Assembly: GCA_017412045.1 (NCBI GenBank)
Contig: JAFQOX010000142.1
Location: 1-37,969, forward strand
Origin: Clostridia bacterium
GTDB lineage: Bacteria; Bacillota; Clostridia; Oscillospirales; CAG-272
Length of the DNA stretch: 37,969 nucleotides
Direction of reading: 5' to 3'
The first letter of the stretch is position 1. Every line of letters begins with the position of its first letter. This document shows, piece after piece, positions 1-10,200 of the stretch. The position numbers and the translations under genes were made by a program. The notes beneath the pieces are model-generated. The model was not told the DNA's origin. It saw only the letters and a list, made by a program, of their open reading frames with translations, and searched no databases.

Positions 1-32
1 TCGATTTTATTAACCGCGGTTAATAAAATCGA
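1..32. repeat. Perfect 32-bp palindrome at the window edge
   Basis: Bases 1-32 equal their own reverse complement, with a CCGCGG centre and no loop. The left half is TCGATTTTATTAACCG. No T-run follows that would make it a clear terminator. The flanking 33-104 is AT-rich and non-coding. Because it starts exactly at the first base, it may be half of a larger structure or an assembly or contig-end artefact. Confidence 0.8.
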
Positions 33-104
33 CCGCACACTTTTGGCTTTTTGTCAATACCTTTTTTGAATTTTTTACTATTATTTTGGACTTTCCTTAA
101 CTAA

Positions 105-2045
105 ATGGCATTGCGCTATCGGGTGCGCCTGCTGGAATTGGACGGGAAAACGGTGGAGCTGGGAACGATGCTTTCGCTCCCGTATCCGGGCGGATTTTCC
201 GTCGGAGACGTCGTCGCGTTCGAGGCGGCATTTTCACCGCCCGAGGAGGATTCTGCGATTTATCGGAAGGCGGACGGTATTTTTCTGTCGGCGGAAGCCG
301 AATCTGCGGAAAAGACGGGCGTTCGTGAGAAGAAGGCGGCGGGCTTTTTTGAAAAAATCCGCCTTTTCATGCAAAGAAATTTTAAAAGATATATCGGCGG
401 AGACGAAGCGGGCTTTGCGACGGCAATCATGACGGGAAACCGTGAAAATCTGGACGGCTCCGTGCGGCTCGCCTTCAGTCGGATCGGCATTTCGCACATT
501 TTAGCCGTTTCGGGCTTGCATCTCTCGATCGTGATCGGCGGTCTGGATCTGATCTGCCAATGGGCGGCGATTCCGAGAAAGCTCAAAAATATTCTGCTGA
601 TCCTCTGCTCTCTTTTATTTGCCTGCATCTGCGGTCTCTCGGCTTCCGTGATCCGCGCGGCGATCATGCTCTCCTTTCTGTATCTTGCGGACACGGTCGG
701 CGAGAATCACGACTCTCTGACCTCGCTGTTCGTCGCCATCTTTCTGATTCTGTTTTTTCGTCCGACGGCAGTTTACGACGTCGGTATGTGGATGTCCTTT
801 CTGGCGACACTCGGGATTCTGGCAACGATTTCCGCGTTGCCGCAGATGTTTCTCGGAAAACGCAACAGAGTCCGGATGCGGATTTTCCGATTTGTGCTCA
901 CGCTTTTCTGCGTGACGGTTTCGGCAACCTTTTTTACCTTGCCCGTGACGTATCTTGCTTTTGACGGCATCTCGCTCGTTTCTCCGATTGCCAACCTGCT
1001 TTTCGTTCCGCTCGTACAGATCCTTCTGTACGTTCTGGTCGCGCTGACGGCTCTGAGCGCGTTTCCGCTTGCGGCAGCGCCGATCGGCTCGCTTGCGCGA
1101 ATGCTGATCGCCCTGATCTGTGATACGGCTGTGCGTTTTTCGGAAATGGAGGGGATATATCTTTCCCTGCGGTATCCCTTCGTACGTTGGATGATCGTTC
1201 TGCTGATCGTCGGCGTTTTGTCCGTGCTGATGATCCGAAACGTGAAATCCGTCTGCATCTTCGGCGTATTTGCGCTCTGCGCGGCTTTTTATGCCGTCGG
1301 CTATATCGGCTATATGCAGACGGAGGGACAAACCGGCTATGTCTATCTGGAAACGGACGGAAAAAGCGATGCGGTCGGCATCGTCAGCGCGGGAAAAAGC
1401 GCGCTGATCGACGTTTCGACGGGAGGCCATTCCGTTCTGAGCCGAGCGGCGGACCGTATGGCACATTTCTGCGAATGTGAGATCGACGTTCTCGTGCTGA
1501 CGCATTATCATTCCTATCATCCGAACACCCTGCGCAAGCTGATGAACCGCATCAAAATCCATCGCGTTTTTCTGCCCGAACCTTCCACGGAGCAGGAAAT
1601 CCGATATTATCGGGCAATATGCGAAGCGCTCGGAGAGGGCGTGGATATCACCGTATATCCCGCGGACGGATCACGGCGCTTGCAGGTCGGAGCCGCCGTC
1701 GTTACCTTACCCGATTCGGAAAGGATAGAACGCTCGACGCATCCGATCGTCCGTTTCTCGGCTTCATTCGGAGAAAAAGGCTTTTCCTATCTGGGCGAGA
1801 GCGCGACGGAAACGGATTGGTCGGACGGCGTGCGTGAAGTCGTCGTTTTCGGTTCTCACGGTCCCGCCATGCGGGACGGCCTCGACCTTGAGCCCGTTGC
1901 CGATGCGGAGCAGATCGTCTTTGCCGACCGCGCGCATACGGCGCTGACGGATACTTCGGATCTCAAGGGAAAAATCTCGTTCCCCGAGGATTCCGGCGGA
2001 TGGGTCAAAATTCCGTTTCCGCCGAAAGCAAAGTGCAAGTCATAA
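105..2045 (+). CDS. comEC: ComEC/Rec2-type DNA uptake channel, 5'-truncated and with degenerate hydrolase motifs
   Basis: ComEC forms the inner-membrane channel for transforming DNA; full-length members have an N-terminal helix and OB-like (DUF4131) region, a polytopic Competence domain and a C-terminal metallo-beta-lactamase-like domain. This 646-residue product begins inside the DUF4131-like region. The Competence domain follows from about residue 95 (GDEAGFATAIMTGNR, then HILAVSGLH) with many membrane helices to about residue 410. The last 220 residues are lactamase-like. The metal motif expected as HxHxDH reads HYHSYH (residues 467-472), and the later GD motif reads GE, so hydrolase activity is doubtful. 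An in-frame stop (102-104) lies directly before the ATG, no good ribosome binding site is visible, and upstream DNA is AT-rich, so the 5' part looks lost rather than merely misannotated. The last residues and the stop lie in the hairpin at 2035-2075. Family sure; function uncertain. Confidence 0.85.
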   Translation: MALRYRVRLLELDGKTVELGTMLSLPYPGGFSVGDVVAFEAAFSPPEEDSAIYRKADGIFLSAEAESAEKTGVREKKAAGFFEKIRLFMQRNFKRYIGGDEAGFATAIMTGNRENLDGSVRLAFSRIGISHILAVSGLHLSIVIGGLDLICQWAAIPRKLKNILLILCSLLFACICGLSASVIRAAIMLSFLYLADTVGENHDSLTSLFVAIFLILFFRPTAVYDVGMWMSFLATLGILATISALPQMFLGKRNRVRMRIFRFVLTLFCVTVSATFFTLPVTYLAFDGISLVSPIANLLFVPLVQILLYVLVALTALSAFPLAAAPIGSLARMLIALICDTAVRFSEMEGIYLSLRYPFVRWMIVLLIVGVLSVLMIRNVKSVCIFGVFALCAAFYAVGYIGYMQTEGQTGYVYLETDGKSDAVGIVSAGKSALIDVSTGGHSVLSRAADRMAHFCECEIDVLVLTHYHSYHPNTLRKLMNRIKIHRVFLPEPSTEQEIRYYRAICEALGEGVDITVYPADGSRRLQVGAAVVTLPDSERIERSTHPIVRFSASFGEKGFSYLGESATETDWSDGVREVVVFGSHGPAMRDGLDLEPVADAEQIVFADRAHTALTDTSDLKGKISFPEDSGGWVKIPFPPKAKCKS

Positions 2046-2075
2046 CCACCCGTACAACGGGTGGTTATGACTTGC
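2035..2075. repeat. Long hairpin with 18-bp perfect arms over the comEC stop codon
   Basis: Arms 2035-2052 and 2058-2075 are perfectly complementary around the 5-base loop TACAA. The core is ACCACCCG / CGGGTGGT. There is no T-run directly after it, so it resembles a palindromic repeat unit more than a terminator. It encodes the last ComEC residues (KS) and the stop, which suggests it was inserted into or replaced the gene end. Confidence 0.8.
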
Positions 2076-2076
2076 G

Positions 2077-2116
2077 AAAAATAAAAAATCCCGATCAAAT
2101 CGGGATTTTTTATTTT
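2077..2116. terminator. Bidirectional terminator between convergent genes
   Basis: Arms 2083-2095 and 2099-2111 (AAAAAATCCCGAT / ATCGGGATTTTTT) with loop CAA and A/T tracts on both sides. It serves comEC on the plus strand and the lipoprotein gene on the minus strand. Confidence 0.9.
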
Positions 2117-2136
2117 TATTGGATATGAAAGAAGCG

Positions 2137-3363
2137 TTATGCGTTTTCCTCGATTGAAGCCTTCAGCTGCGCCTTCTTTTCCAGCAGGGCGTTTTCGATG
2201 GCGGTGATGTCGTCTGCGTGAGCCGCCTCGAATTCAGCGAAGAAGCTGTCCTTGAGCGCGTTGACGTTAGCTTCCATCTCGACGGCTTTTTCCGCCAGCT
2301 TTTCTTCGATGTTATCGTCGAAGATCTTTGCTTCGAGCTCCTTCAGCTTTTCTTCCGACTGTCTGAGCACGGAGATGAGAGATTCCATTGCCTCGTTGGC
2401 GCGTTTGCCGAGCTCTTCGTAAGCCTTGAGTGCTTTGTCGTAATTTTCTTCACTGATCTGAAGCGTAAGGGTAGCGGATACGTATTCCTCGCCGTTGACG
2501 TCGAGGGTTGCCGTATAATTTTTCTGTTTCAGAAGCTCAACCTTGGCTTCGCGAAGCTTGACAAGGGATTTCTGGTAATCGGATTCGGGAGAAACGAGAA
2601 GCTTGTAACGCAGTTCGTCAAGATCCGTGATCGCCTTGCTGTAAAGATCGAGCGCGGCCTTGTACGTGCTGTGGGTCAGAGCGTAGATACCGCCGAGGGA
2701 TTTGATCACCTTTGCGACCTCTTCGCTTTCGGCAAACGAGATCTTGTGCTCCTTTGCGGCGTAATAAGCGTTTCTCATATCCTCCGTCAGGAGAAGCGCC
2801 GTTTCAATACGGCCCTGCGCGATGACATTGCAAAGCTGCTTTTCGTCCATGGCCGCAAGCTCTTCCTCGGTGTAGATCGAGGTGGAGAGCGCCATCTGTC
2901 GGAGCGCCTCGGTTCCGAGCGCTTCCGCTTTTTCGACGTGTCCCTGGATATCAAGCGCCTTGAGCGTAGCGTTCGCCTTCTTTTCTACGGCTTTCATCAG
3001 CTTTTGCGCGTATTTGGAATCGCCGGATACGGAGATTTTTACGGTGTTTTCCGTTGTCTGCGCGTTGCCCTCCACCAGATAACCGGTTTCTGCGGCAATC
3101 GATACCATCAGCTCTACGGCTTCCTCGGGGGTTTTGCCGATGAAGGTTTCACCAATGATCAGAATGCTGCCGTCGTCGTTCAACGCCGTGACGGAAACGA
3201 TCGTATTCTGATCGTCAACCATGAATTCCACGCTCGGATTGATGTCGACCGTCACTCTCGTTACGGTGCCTTCCTCGGGGGTTGCTTTGTTGCACGAGGT
3301 GAGCGCCAGGGCAGATACCAGCGTCAGCATTGCCAGTGCAAGGCATAAAAATTTTCTTTTCAT
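2137..3363 (-). CDS. Secreted lipoprotein with RsgI-like domain and coiled-coil C-terminus
   Basis: A 408-residue protein with a lipoprotein signal peptide: basic KRK start, hydrophobic core, lipobox LTSC with the anchor cysteine at residue 24. Residues about 35-70 (VTVDINPSVEFMVDD, then VSVTALNDDGSILI) resemble the conserved extracellular segment of RsgI-type anti-sigma factors, which reads like DxNPSxE...ViSv.alN.dG. From about residue 255 the protein is rich in E, K, A and L and is probably largely helical or coiled coil. It lacks the cytoplasmic sigma-binding domain and the transmembrane helix of RsgI, and no sigI gene is adjacent, so an anti-sigma role is not supported; an exported ligand-binding or structural role is only a guess. 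The start is supported by AAGGAG (3372-3377 complement) 8 bases upstream. It ends at the shared terminator with comEC. Confidence 0.85.
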   Translation of the reverse strand: MKRKFLCLALAMLTLVSALALTSCNKATPEEGTVTRVTVDINPSVEFMVDDQNTIVSVTALNDDGSILIIGETFIGKTPEEAVELMVSIAAETGYLVEGNAQTTENTVKISVSGDSKYAQKLMKAVEKKANATLKALDIQGHVEKAEALGTEALRQMALSTSIYTEEELAAMDEKQLCNVIAQGRIETALLLTEDMRNAYYAAKEHKISFAESEEVAKVIKSLGGIYALTHSTYKAALDLYSKAITDLDELRYKLLVSPESDYQKSLVKLREAKVELLKQKNYTATLDVNGEEYVSATLTLQISEENYDKALKAYEELGKRANEAMESLISVLRQSEEKLKELEAKIFDDNIEEKLAEKAVEMEANVNALKDSFFAEFEAAHADDITAIENALLEKKAQLKASIEENA

Positions 3364-3414
3364 TACAGATACTCCTTTCTGTCACAGAAGATACATTTCA
3401 TTCTGTACAACCAT

Positions 3415-3420
3415 ATTATA
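3415..3420 (-). promoter_or_regulatory. Probable -10 box of the lipoprotein gene
   Basis: TATAAT on the minus strand, about 50 bases upstream of the start codon. No convincing -35 hexamer is found at 16-18 bp. Confidence 0.45.
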
Positions 3421-3448
3421 ACATTTTTTTATCGCCATGGATATATAC

Positions 3449-3491
3449 AAAAATTAGGCAATGATCAATTTCTTATCATTGTCTAATTTTT
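3449..3491 (-). terminator. Terminator of the TetR-family gene
   Basis: Arms 3449-3465 and 3475-3491 pair over 17 bp with one G-T wobble and a 9-base loop, ending in a T-run on the minus strand just after the TetR stop codon. Confidence 0.85.
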
Positions 3492-3500
3492 GCATAAAAA

Positions 3501-4067
3501 CTATTTTTCTTCAACGGAATTCTTCAGCATAATTTCAAGCGTCCCTTTTATGACGGAGCAAAACTCTTCCACCAAGACGCGGGGCTCCTCCTTCATTCCG
3601 GTGGATATCCAATTCAAAAGAAAGCCAACCATACTGTAGCAATAAATATCACAAACCATTTCCTCTTTCTTTGCATTCAATCTCCAGCCAAGATGTTGCA
3701 CTTGCTCTCGGATCATTTTGCGGACGCATTGATGAGCAAAAGCTGACAGGTAGTATTCGAGCCGTCTTAAATCAATCGAGTTGAATATCTTCAGAAAAAA
3801 AGATTTTTCTTCCAGCACCGTGTCGAAAACGGAGGTATAATCCCTCTGCCAGGTTTCATATGTAAACGCTTTACTGACGGAGGCGCGCAATTTTTCCTCA
3901 ATGACGTAATCCAACATATCGTAGATATCCTGAAAATGGTAATAGAAGGTCATTCTTGACACGCCGCAATCGGCGGTGATCTCGTTGATCGTGATCTTTT
4001 CAAATGGCTTTTCCTTCAATATTTTGATAAAGGAAGCGATGATCGCTTTTTTCGTAAAATCCGACAT
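3501..4067 (-). CDS. TetR/AcrR-family transcriptional regulator
   Basis: 188 residues, the usual TetR size. The N-terminal helix-turn-helix is clear: ITINEITADCGVSRMTFYYH at about residues 25-44, followed by F.DIYDML. The C-terminal ligand domain resembles the DhaS-like subgroup found widely in Firmicutes, whose ligands are mostly unknown. The start is supported by AAAGGA about 7 bases upstream on the minus strand. It is divergent from the giant glucan synthase gene at 4278, with about 210 bp between them, so that gene is the natural candidate target along with itself. A TATAAT lies at 4178-4183 on the minus strand. Family assignment is firm; target and effector are inferred from position only. 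Confidence 0.92.
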   Translation of the reverse strand: MSDFTKKAIIASFIKILKEKPFEKITINEITADCGVSRMTFYYHFQDIYDMLDYVIEEKLRASVSKAFTYETWQRDYTSVFDTVLEEKSFFLKIFNSIDLRRLEYYLSAFAHQCVRKMIREQVQHLGWRLNAKKEEMVCDIYCYSMVGFLLNWISTGMKEEPRVLVEEFCSVIKGTLEIMLKNSVEEK

Positions 4068-4177
4068 GAGAAATCCTTTCCGGAAGGGACACGCTCGCCC
4101 GATCCTTTTCTTTTAGCGACGTCGGCAAACTTAAGCTGACGGCATTGTTTGGGAGACGGTACGGCTCCGTTATCCGT

Positions 4178-4183
4178 ATTATA
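4178..4183 (-). promoter_or_regulatory. Probable -10 box of the TetR-family gene
   Basis: TATAAT on the minus strand. The expected -35 position holds no good match. A TTGACG on the same strand lies 23 bp upstream, too far for normal spacing. Confidence 0.4.
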
Positions 4184-4224
4184 CCATATTTTTCGCATTT
4201 TTGCACCGTCAAAAAAGAATAAAA

Positions 4225-4245
4225 ATGATTTTTGCTGTCAATCAT
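4225..4245. promoter_or_regulatory. Candidate operator (inverted repeat) before the glucan synthase gene
   Basis: ATGATT and AATCAT flank 9 bases, about 30 bp upstream of the start at 4278. The position suits a repressor site for the divergent TetR protein. The arms are short and may be chance. Confidence 0.25.
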
Positions 4246-4277
4246 AGAGAAAATTGGCAGGAAAGGAAGAGCTTACC

Positions 4278-7200
4278 ATGCAAACAAACCGTCGGATCAA
4301 GGGGAGCGCGCGCGCGTTTCTGATCAAAAAGGAAAGAGAATACCGTGCTTTCCGCGCCGTATTGAAAAAGGAAGCTACGCTGCTTCCTTTGATCGCGGAA
4401 AATGAAATGCAGCTGGCAGAGACAGCGCGGAACGGACTGCGCGCGATGAAAGGACTCCGTATTCTCCCTTTGGAGGAGGACGGCGATCCCTATCTGTACA
4501 AATTGGCGCAAGCCTTTCTCATCGAAAGCGAATTCAGCGAAAAAAATCTGCGAGAAATGCTTTACGCGAACGGAATGGAATACGAGGACGGCGAGCTTTC
4601 GCTTCTTGCGCCGTTTCTGATCGCGGCATCCGCGGCGTTGTATCTGCAAACGAAGGAGCAAGGATATTTGCAGACGATTCTTGCCGTTTCCCGTCTGGAT
4701 TTCTCGGATATTTTCTTTTCGTTCTCCAAGGTGGAGAAGATCTTCTTGTCCGAGGCGGCGGGGGTTTATGCCGACAGCACGGCGGCGACGAGGCATCTTT
4801 ATCACCGCAGGCTTTCAAATTACGCAAAGCGGATCGGCAAGGAACCGATCCCGACGGCGCGCGCCGTCGTGGCGAAGGCAAATGAAGCCAATACGCATAT
4901 CGGAGAAGTTCTCCCGCGGGCGCTTACGGGCGGAAAACGATATTTCATCTTTCTGCTTCTGATGACCGCCGCCCTGCTCTCCGTGATCCTGTGGACGGAC
5001 GAGGCAGGTCCGTGGAATTTCGCCCTGATTCTTTTGGCGGCGATCCCCGTTTTTTCCTTCGCCGAGATCTGGGTATCGCCCTTTTTCACGGACGTGGGGG
5101 AAAAATATCTGCCCGCGATCGAACGGGGTACGGAGATGGCGCAGACGAGGGTTCTCGTTTCGATCGCCACCTTCTTATACGGAGAGGAACGGGACAAAAC
5201 GGTTTTTGATAAAATCGAGGACTTTTATCTGACCAACGGCGCGCCCAACGTCGCCTTTGCCGTTCTCGGCGATCTGCCGCAGAGCAAGCGACGCAGAGCT
5301 GACACGGACGAAGCCACCTTCGCGTATGCGAAGGCGAGAATCCGCGCCCTGCGGGAAAAATACGGCGATTGCTTTTACCTCTTCATCCGTGAGAGACGGC
5401 GCTCGGCGAGCGAGGACGCGTATATCGGTTGGGAACGCAAGCGCGGCGGCGTGCTGGAGCTTTGCCGTTTTTTGCGAGGCGGAAAAACGAGTCTGCTTTC
5501 CTTTTTCGGAGAACGGGAAACGCTGGCGCAAACGCGGTATCTGATCACGCTGGACGCGGATACGAATCTGTATATCGGCGCGGTCGGAGACCTGCTCGGC
5601 AGAATGCTCCATCCCGAAAACCGTCCCGTTTTTGATCCCGAAAGGGGTCGCGTAGTGAAGGGGCACGCTGTAATCCAGCCGCGTATGATCCCATCCCTGC
5701 TCCTGCGCTCGGATACCGTATTCGCGGAGCTGACGGGCGGCGGCGCGGGGCTGGATTCCTACGCCAAGGCGGGCTTTGATCTGTATCAGGAGCTGTTTGA
5801 CGAAGGCATCTACTGCGGAAAGGGCATTCTGGATATCGACGTATTTCTGCAAGCCTGCGATGGCTTTTTTCCGAGAGAGCGGATCCTCAGCCACGATCTC
5901 GCGGAGGGCAATCTTCTGCGCGCCGCGCTCGCCGAGGACGTCGTGCTTTCGGACGGAACGCCCAAAAACGCGCTCTCGTACTATATGCGCGCGCATCGTT
6001 GGATCCGCGGCGATCTTCAGGTCCTGCCCTACGTTTGCCGATACGTCCGTAACGAAAAGGGCGAGCGCGTGAAAAATCCGATGACGCCGCTCTCCCGCTT
6101 CAAGATCCTGAACAATTTCTTTCGCGCATGTGCGCCTTTGCTTTCGCTGTTTCTGCTTGCGCTGGGCTTTGCGCTCGGAGAGATCGCGGCGTTCGTCTGC
6201 GCCTTTTTCGTTCTGCTTCCCATTTTTTGGCGCATGGGGGAGGGCATTCTTGCGGGAATCCGCAGAAGAGATCTGCCGTCGGCGCTGGATGCGGTCGGGT
6301 CGGCTTGTTTTCACATTTCCGCCGCGGCGTACGAGGGTTATCTGTTCGCGGATGCCGCCGTGCGCGTGCTTTACCGATTTTGGATCAGCCGTAAAAATTT
6401 TCTGAACTGGACGACTGCCTTTGAGGGCGACGCGCAAAAGGGAGACTCCGTCGGCGTTTATTGGAAACGGTTCTGGCCGTCCTTTCCGATCGGCTTTTGC
6501 TTTTTTGCCATTCCCGCTCTGCTCTCCAAGCTTTTGGGGATCGTCTGGATGGCGTTCCCGTTTTTGATGTGGATCGCTTCCCGCGAACGGAAAAAATCGG
6601 CGGAGCTGGAGGAAGGGGCGCGCGAGGAATTGCTCGGCTATACCAACGACGCGTGGCGGTATTATCGGGACTACGTCAATCAAAAAACGCACGGCCTGCC
6701 GCCCGATAACGTGCAATTTTCTCCGACCTACGCCGTCGCCATGCGCACCTCGCCGACGAATATCGGTATGTATCTCCTGTCCCTGCTGGCGGCGCGGGAT
6801 TTCGATTGGATCGGAAGGGATGAATTTTTATTCCGCGCGCAGGAGACGGCGGAAGCCCTGACCGCGCTTCGCAAATGGAACGGGCATCTCTATAACTGGT
6901 ACGATCTGCAAACGCTTTCCGTTTTGGGGGACGGCTTCGTCTCGACGGTGGACAGCGGCAATCTCGTGGCTTCGCTGATCGCCTTTTGCGAGGGCGCGAA
7001 GGAATACGCGGGGGAATCGCCCGCTCTGCTGGCGGTGATCGCTTCGCTTTCGCGTTTGATCGAGGAAACGGATTTCTCCGCGCTCTACGATACGAACCGC
7101 CGTTTGTTTACGGTCGGGTACTCCTCTCGGGAGGGGAAATACAGCGAGGCCTTCTACGATACCTTCATGAGCGAGGCGAGGACGGCGAGCTTTCTGGCGG

Positions 7201-10200
7201 TGGCGCTTCGTCAGGTGCCGCGCGAGCATTATTTCGTCCCGCGCCGACGGGTGATCGGCGGTCGGGGACGTTACGGCGTGGCTTCCTGGAGCGGAACAGC
7301 GTTTGAATATTTTATGCCGTCGATCTTTCTGCCCCGCGTGCGCCATTCACTGACGGATGCCGCCCTCTCGTACGCCTACTGTATGCAACGGCGCGCCGCG
7401 GTCGTCGGAACCTTCAACGGCCGCCGCAAACGGGTTTTCGGTATTTCTGAAAGCGGTTATTTCGCCTTTGACGGCGCGATGAATTATCAGTACCGCGCGT
7501 TTGGCGTGGCTTCGCTCGCGCTGGATCCGATCATGAAAACGGGCAGAACGGTCGCGCCCTACGCAAGCTTTCTCATGCTGGAAAACGATCCCGCAGAGCT
7601 TCTGCGGAACCTACGGGAGCTGAAGGAGCTCGGCGCGTACGGCGTATACGGCTTTTACGAGGCGGTCGATCTCGATCGAAGCCGCGTCGGGCGCGGCTAC
7701 GCCGTGCTGAAAAGCTTCATGGCGCATCATATCGGCATGAGCATTCTCAGCGCCGCGAATCTGCTGAAGGACGATATTTTCGTCAAGCGTTTTCTGCGCA
7801 ATCCCCGTATACGGGCGGCGAGAGAATTGACGGCGGAGCGAATGCCGACCTCGCTTTCTCCGCTGGAGAAAAAACGGGAGGAGATTCCCGTCTGTCCGAC
7901 CGTGGAGGCGGAGGAAGCGCTTCTGACGCCCCCGCGTAATGCGAGCCGATTGCTTTCGGTGCAAACGGTCCTGCTTTCCAATCATAAAACGAAGCTCTTC
8001 TGCTCCTCGAGCGGTCATATGGAATGCATAAACGGCGCGGAGGCAATCTTTCTTTCGGATTTTGACCGCTTTTCCCTCGGCGCGGGCTTGCGTGTGTACG
8101 TGAACGTGGACGGTACGGTCTTTCCGACCGTGCCCTTGGGAGAGGTGCCCGCGGGCTATCGCGCGGAATTTGAATTTCTGCCGGAGGCGGATATCGTGGA
8201 ATACCACTCCCGTTTCCACGCGGAGAAGGACGGCGCCGTGACGGAGATCCGACTGCGGATTTCGGTCTTTCCCGACGCGGAGTTTTCCGAATTTTCGTGC
8301 AGGGTCTCGGGACGGGGCAGAGAGATCTTCGCGCTCCTGTATTTTGAGCCCGTTCTGACGGAAAAGCAAGCGTATCGCTCGCATAAAAGCTTCAGCGATC
8401 TTTTTCTGGAGAGCGAATATCTCGCGGACGAGGGCGTTCTGCTTTTCAAGCGCCGCTCTCGGGACGATCGGAAGGAAACGCCCTGCTTCGGTGTGACGGC
8501 AGTGCCGGGCGAGCGTTTCTCCTTTGAATGTATGCGCGACGTTTGTCTGCCCTTGTTGCCGGACGAGAGGGATTACGCGCGGCTGGCGGAAAAGGAAAGG
8601 GCGTTCTCCGACTCGGAGGGCGCTTTGATCCTGCCCGCCTGCGCCGTGCGGAGCGCTTCCGTCGGATCGGGAAAGCAGATCTCCTTTTATATGGGCGCGT
8701 CGAGAGAGGCGGACGATCTGCTTTATCAAATGCAAAAATGCCGCACCAAGGGGGAACGCAGGCAACGCGCGCGAAAAACGGGAGCATTGCTCCATCTGCA
8801 ATACACCTCGGCGGGACTCAGCGCACCTGCGGCGGCGTTTGAGCAATATCTGATCGGCAGGATGGTCTTTGGCGTGCAGAGCGAGAACGTATCGGAGGGA
8901 ACGATGCTCCGACGGGGTGATTTGTGGAAATATTCCGTTTCGGGGGACAATCCGATCGTTCTGGCGGAGGCAAAGTCGTGCGCGGACGAGGAAATGCGGC
9001 GGCTTTCCACGATGATCGCGCTGTTCAAATACCTTTGCATACGGGGCGCGCGGTATGATTTCGTCATTCTTTTCGGCGAAAGCAACGCCTACGCGCAGAC
9101 GGAAAGAGAAAAGATCCTGCGTCTGATCCGACGCGCGGGCTGTGAAAACTTCATTTCGTGGCGGTGCGGTATTTATCCGCTGGATCGAAACGGGATGTCC
9201 GAGGAGGAAAGGCGGTCGTTTTCGCTGGCAGCCTGCGCGTATTTTTCGCTTGCCGCACCGCTTTCGGAGGTAATCTGCGGCAACGGTGAGCCGCCGATTG
9301 CCGAGAAAACCGAAGCGCGTCTGAAGCAATCACCGCGAAAGACGGTTTTACCCGCGGAAGCGCCGAAAAGAAAGACGGTTTGGAAAACGGAGAGCGGTTG
9401 CTTTCACGAAAACGGCTTCCTGGTCGGAAAGCCGCACGGAAAAGCGCCGTTCGCCCATATTCTTGCCTCGCGGAATTTCGGCACGGTCCTGACGGAAAAT
9501 TCGCTCGGCTTTACCTTCGCGCGCAATGCGGGAATGCAGAAATTGACCCCGCATACGGCGGACGGCTTCCGCGAGGATACGGGGGAAAGACTGATCCTGA
9601 GACGGTACGATCCCTTGGATCACGGCGTTTTTTGCGATTACGATCTTTGCGCCTCGGCGGCGTGGGCGGATTTTGGCTTCGGCTATGCTTGCTACGTCGG
9701 CGCGCTCGAGGGGCTTTCGTATACGGTGCGCGTGGAGACGGTCGGCCTGCACGATCTCAAGCGGATCACGGTCTCCCTGGAGCACAGAAGCGATGCGCTT
9801 CCCGTCACGCTTGCCTATACCGTTTCTCCCTGTCTGGGCGCCGCGCCCTCGGCGCATCGGTTTTATCGGTATCGGAAGGAGGAAAAGGGCGTTCGTATGC
9901 AATCGCTTTCGGACGGAGGGAATCCGCGTTTGCGCGCGTTTGTGTTTTCTCCCTGCGCCGACGCCGTGTATACGGACGAGGTTGCCTTCCGTACGGACGG
10001 CGCGGCGTTCGGCGGTCGGGACGATCTGGCGGCGGTGTGTGTCAGAAGAAATCTCATCGGTGCACAGCGCGTGACGTTTTATCTCGGCGCTTTCTTTTCC
10101 GAAAAACAGTACCGTTTCTTGAACACCTTATGCCGTGAGGACGGTCAGATTTCCGAGCATCTCTGGAAAAAGCGTTTTTCTGCGGTGTCGATCCGAAGCC

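Noticed and set aside
2218..3348. Long open frame opposite the RsgI-like lipoprotein gene
   Set aside because: It has no ribosome binding site, its composition is that of an antisense shadow, and the minus-strand gene has a signal peptide, start site and terminator. The many similar antisense frames in the GC-rich genes were dropped for the same reason.
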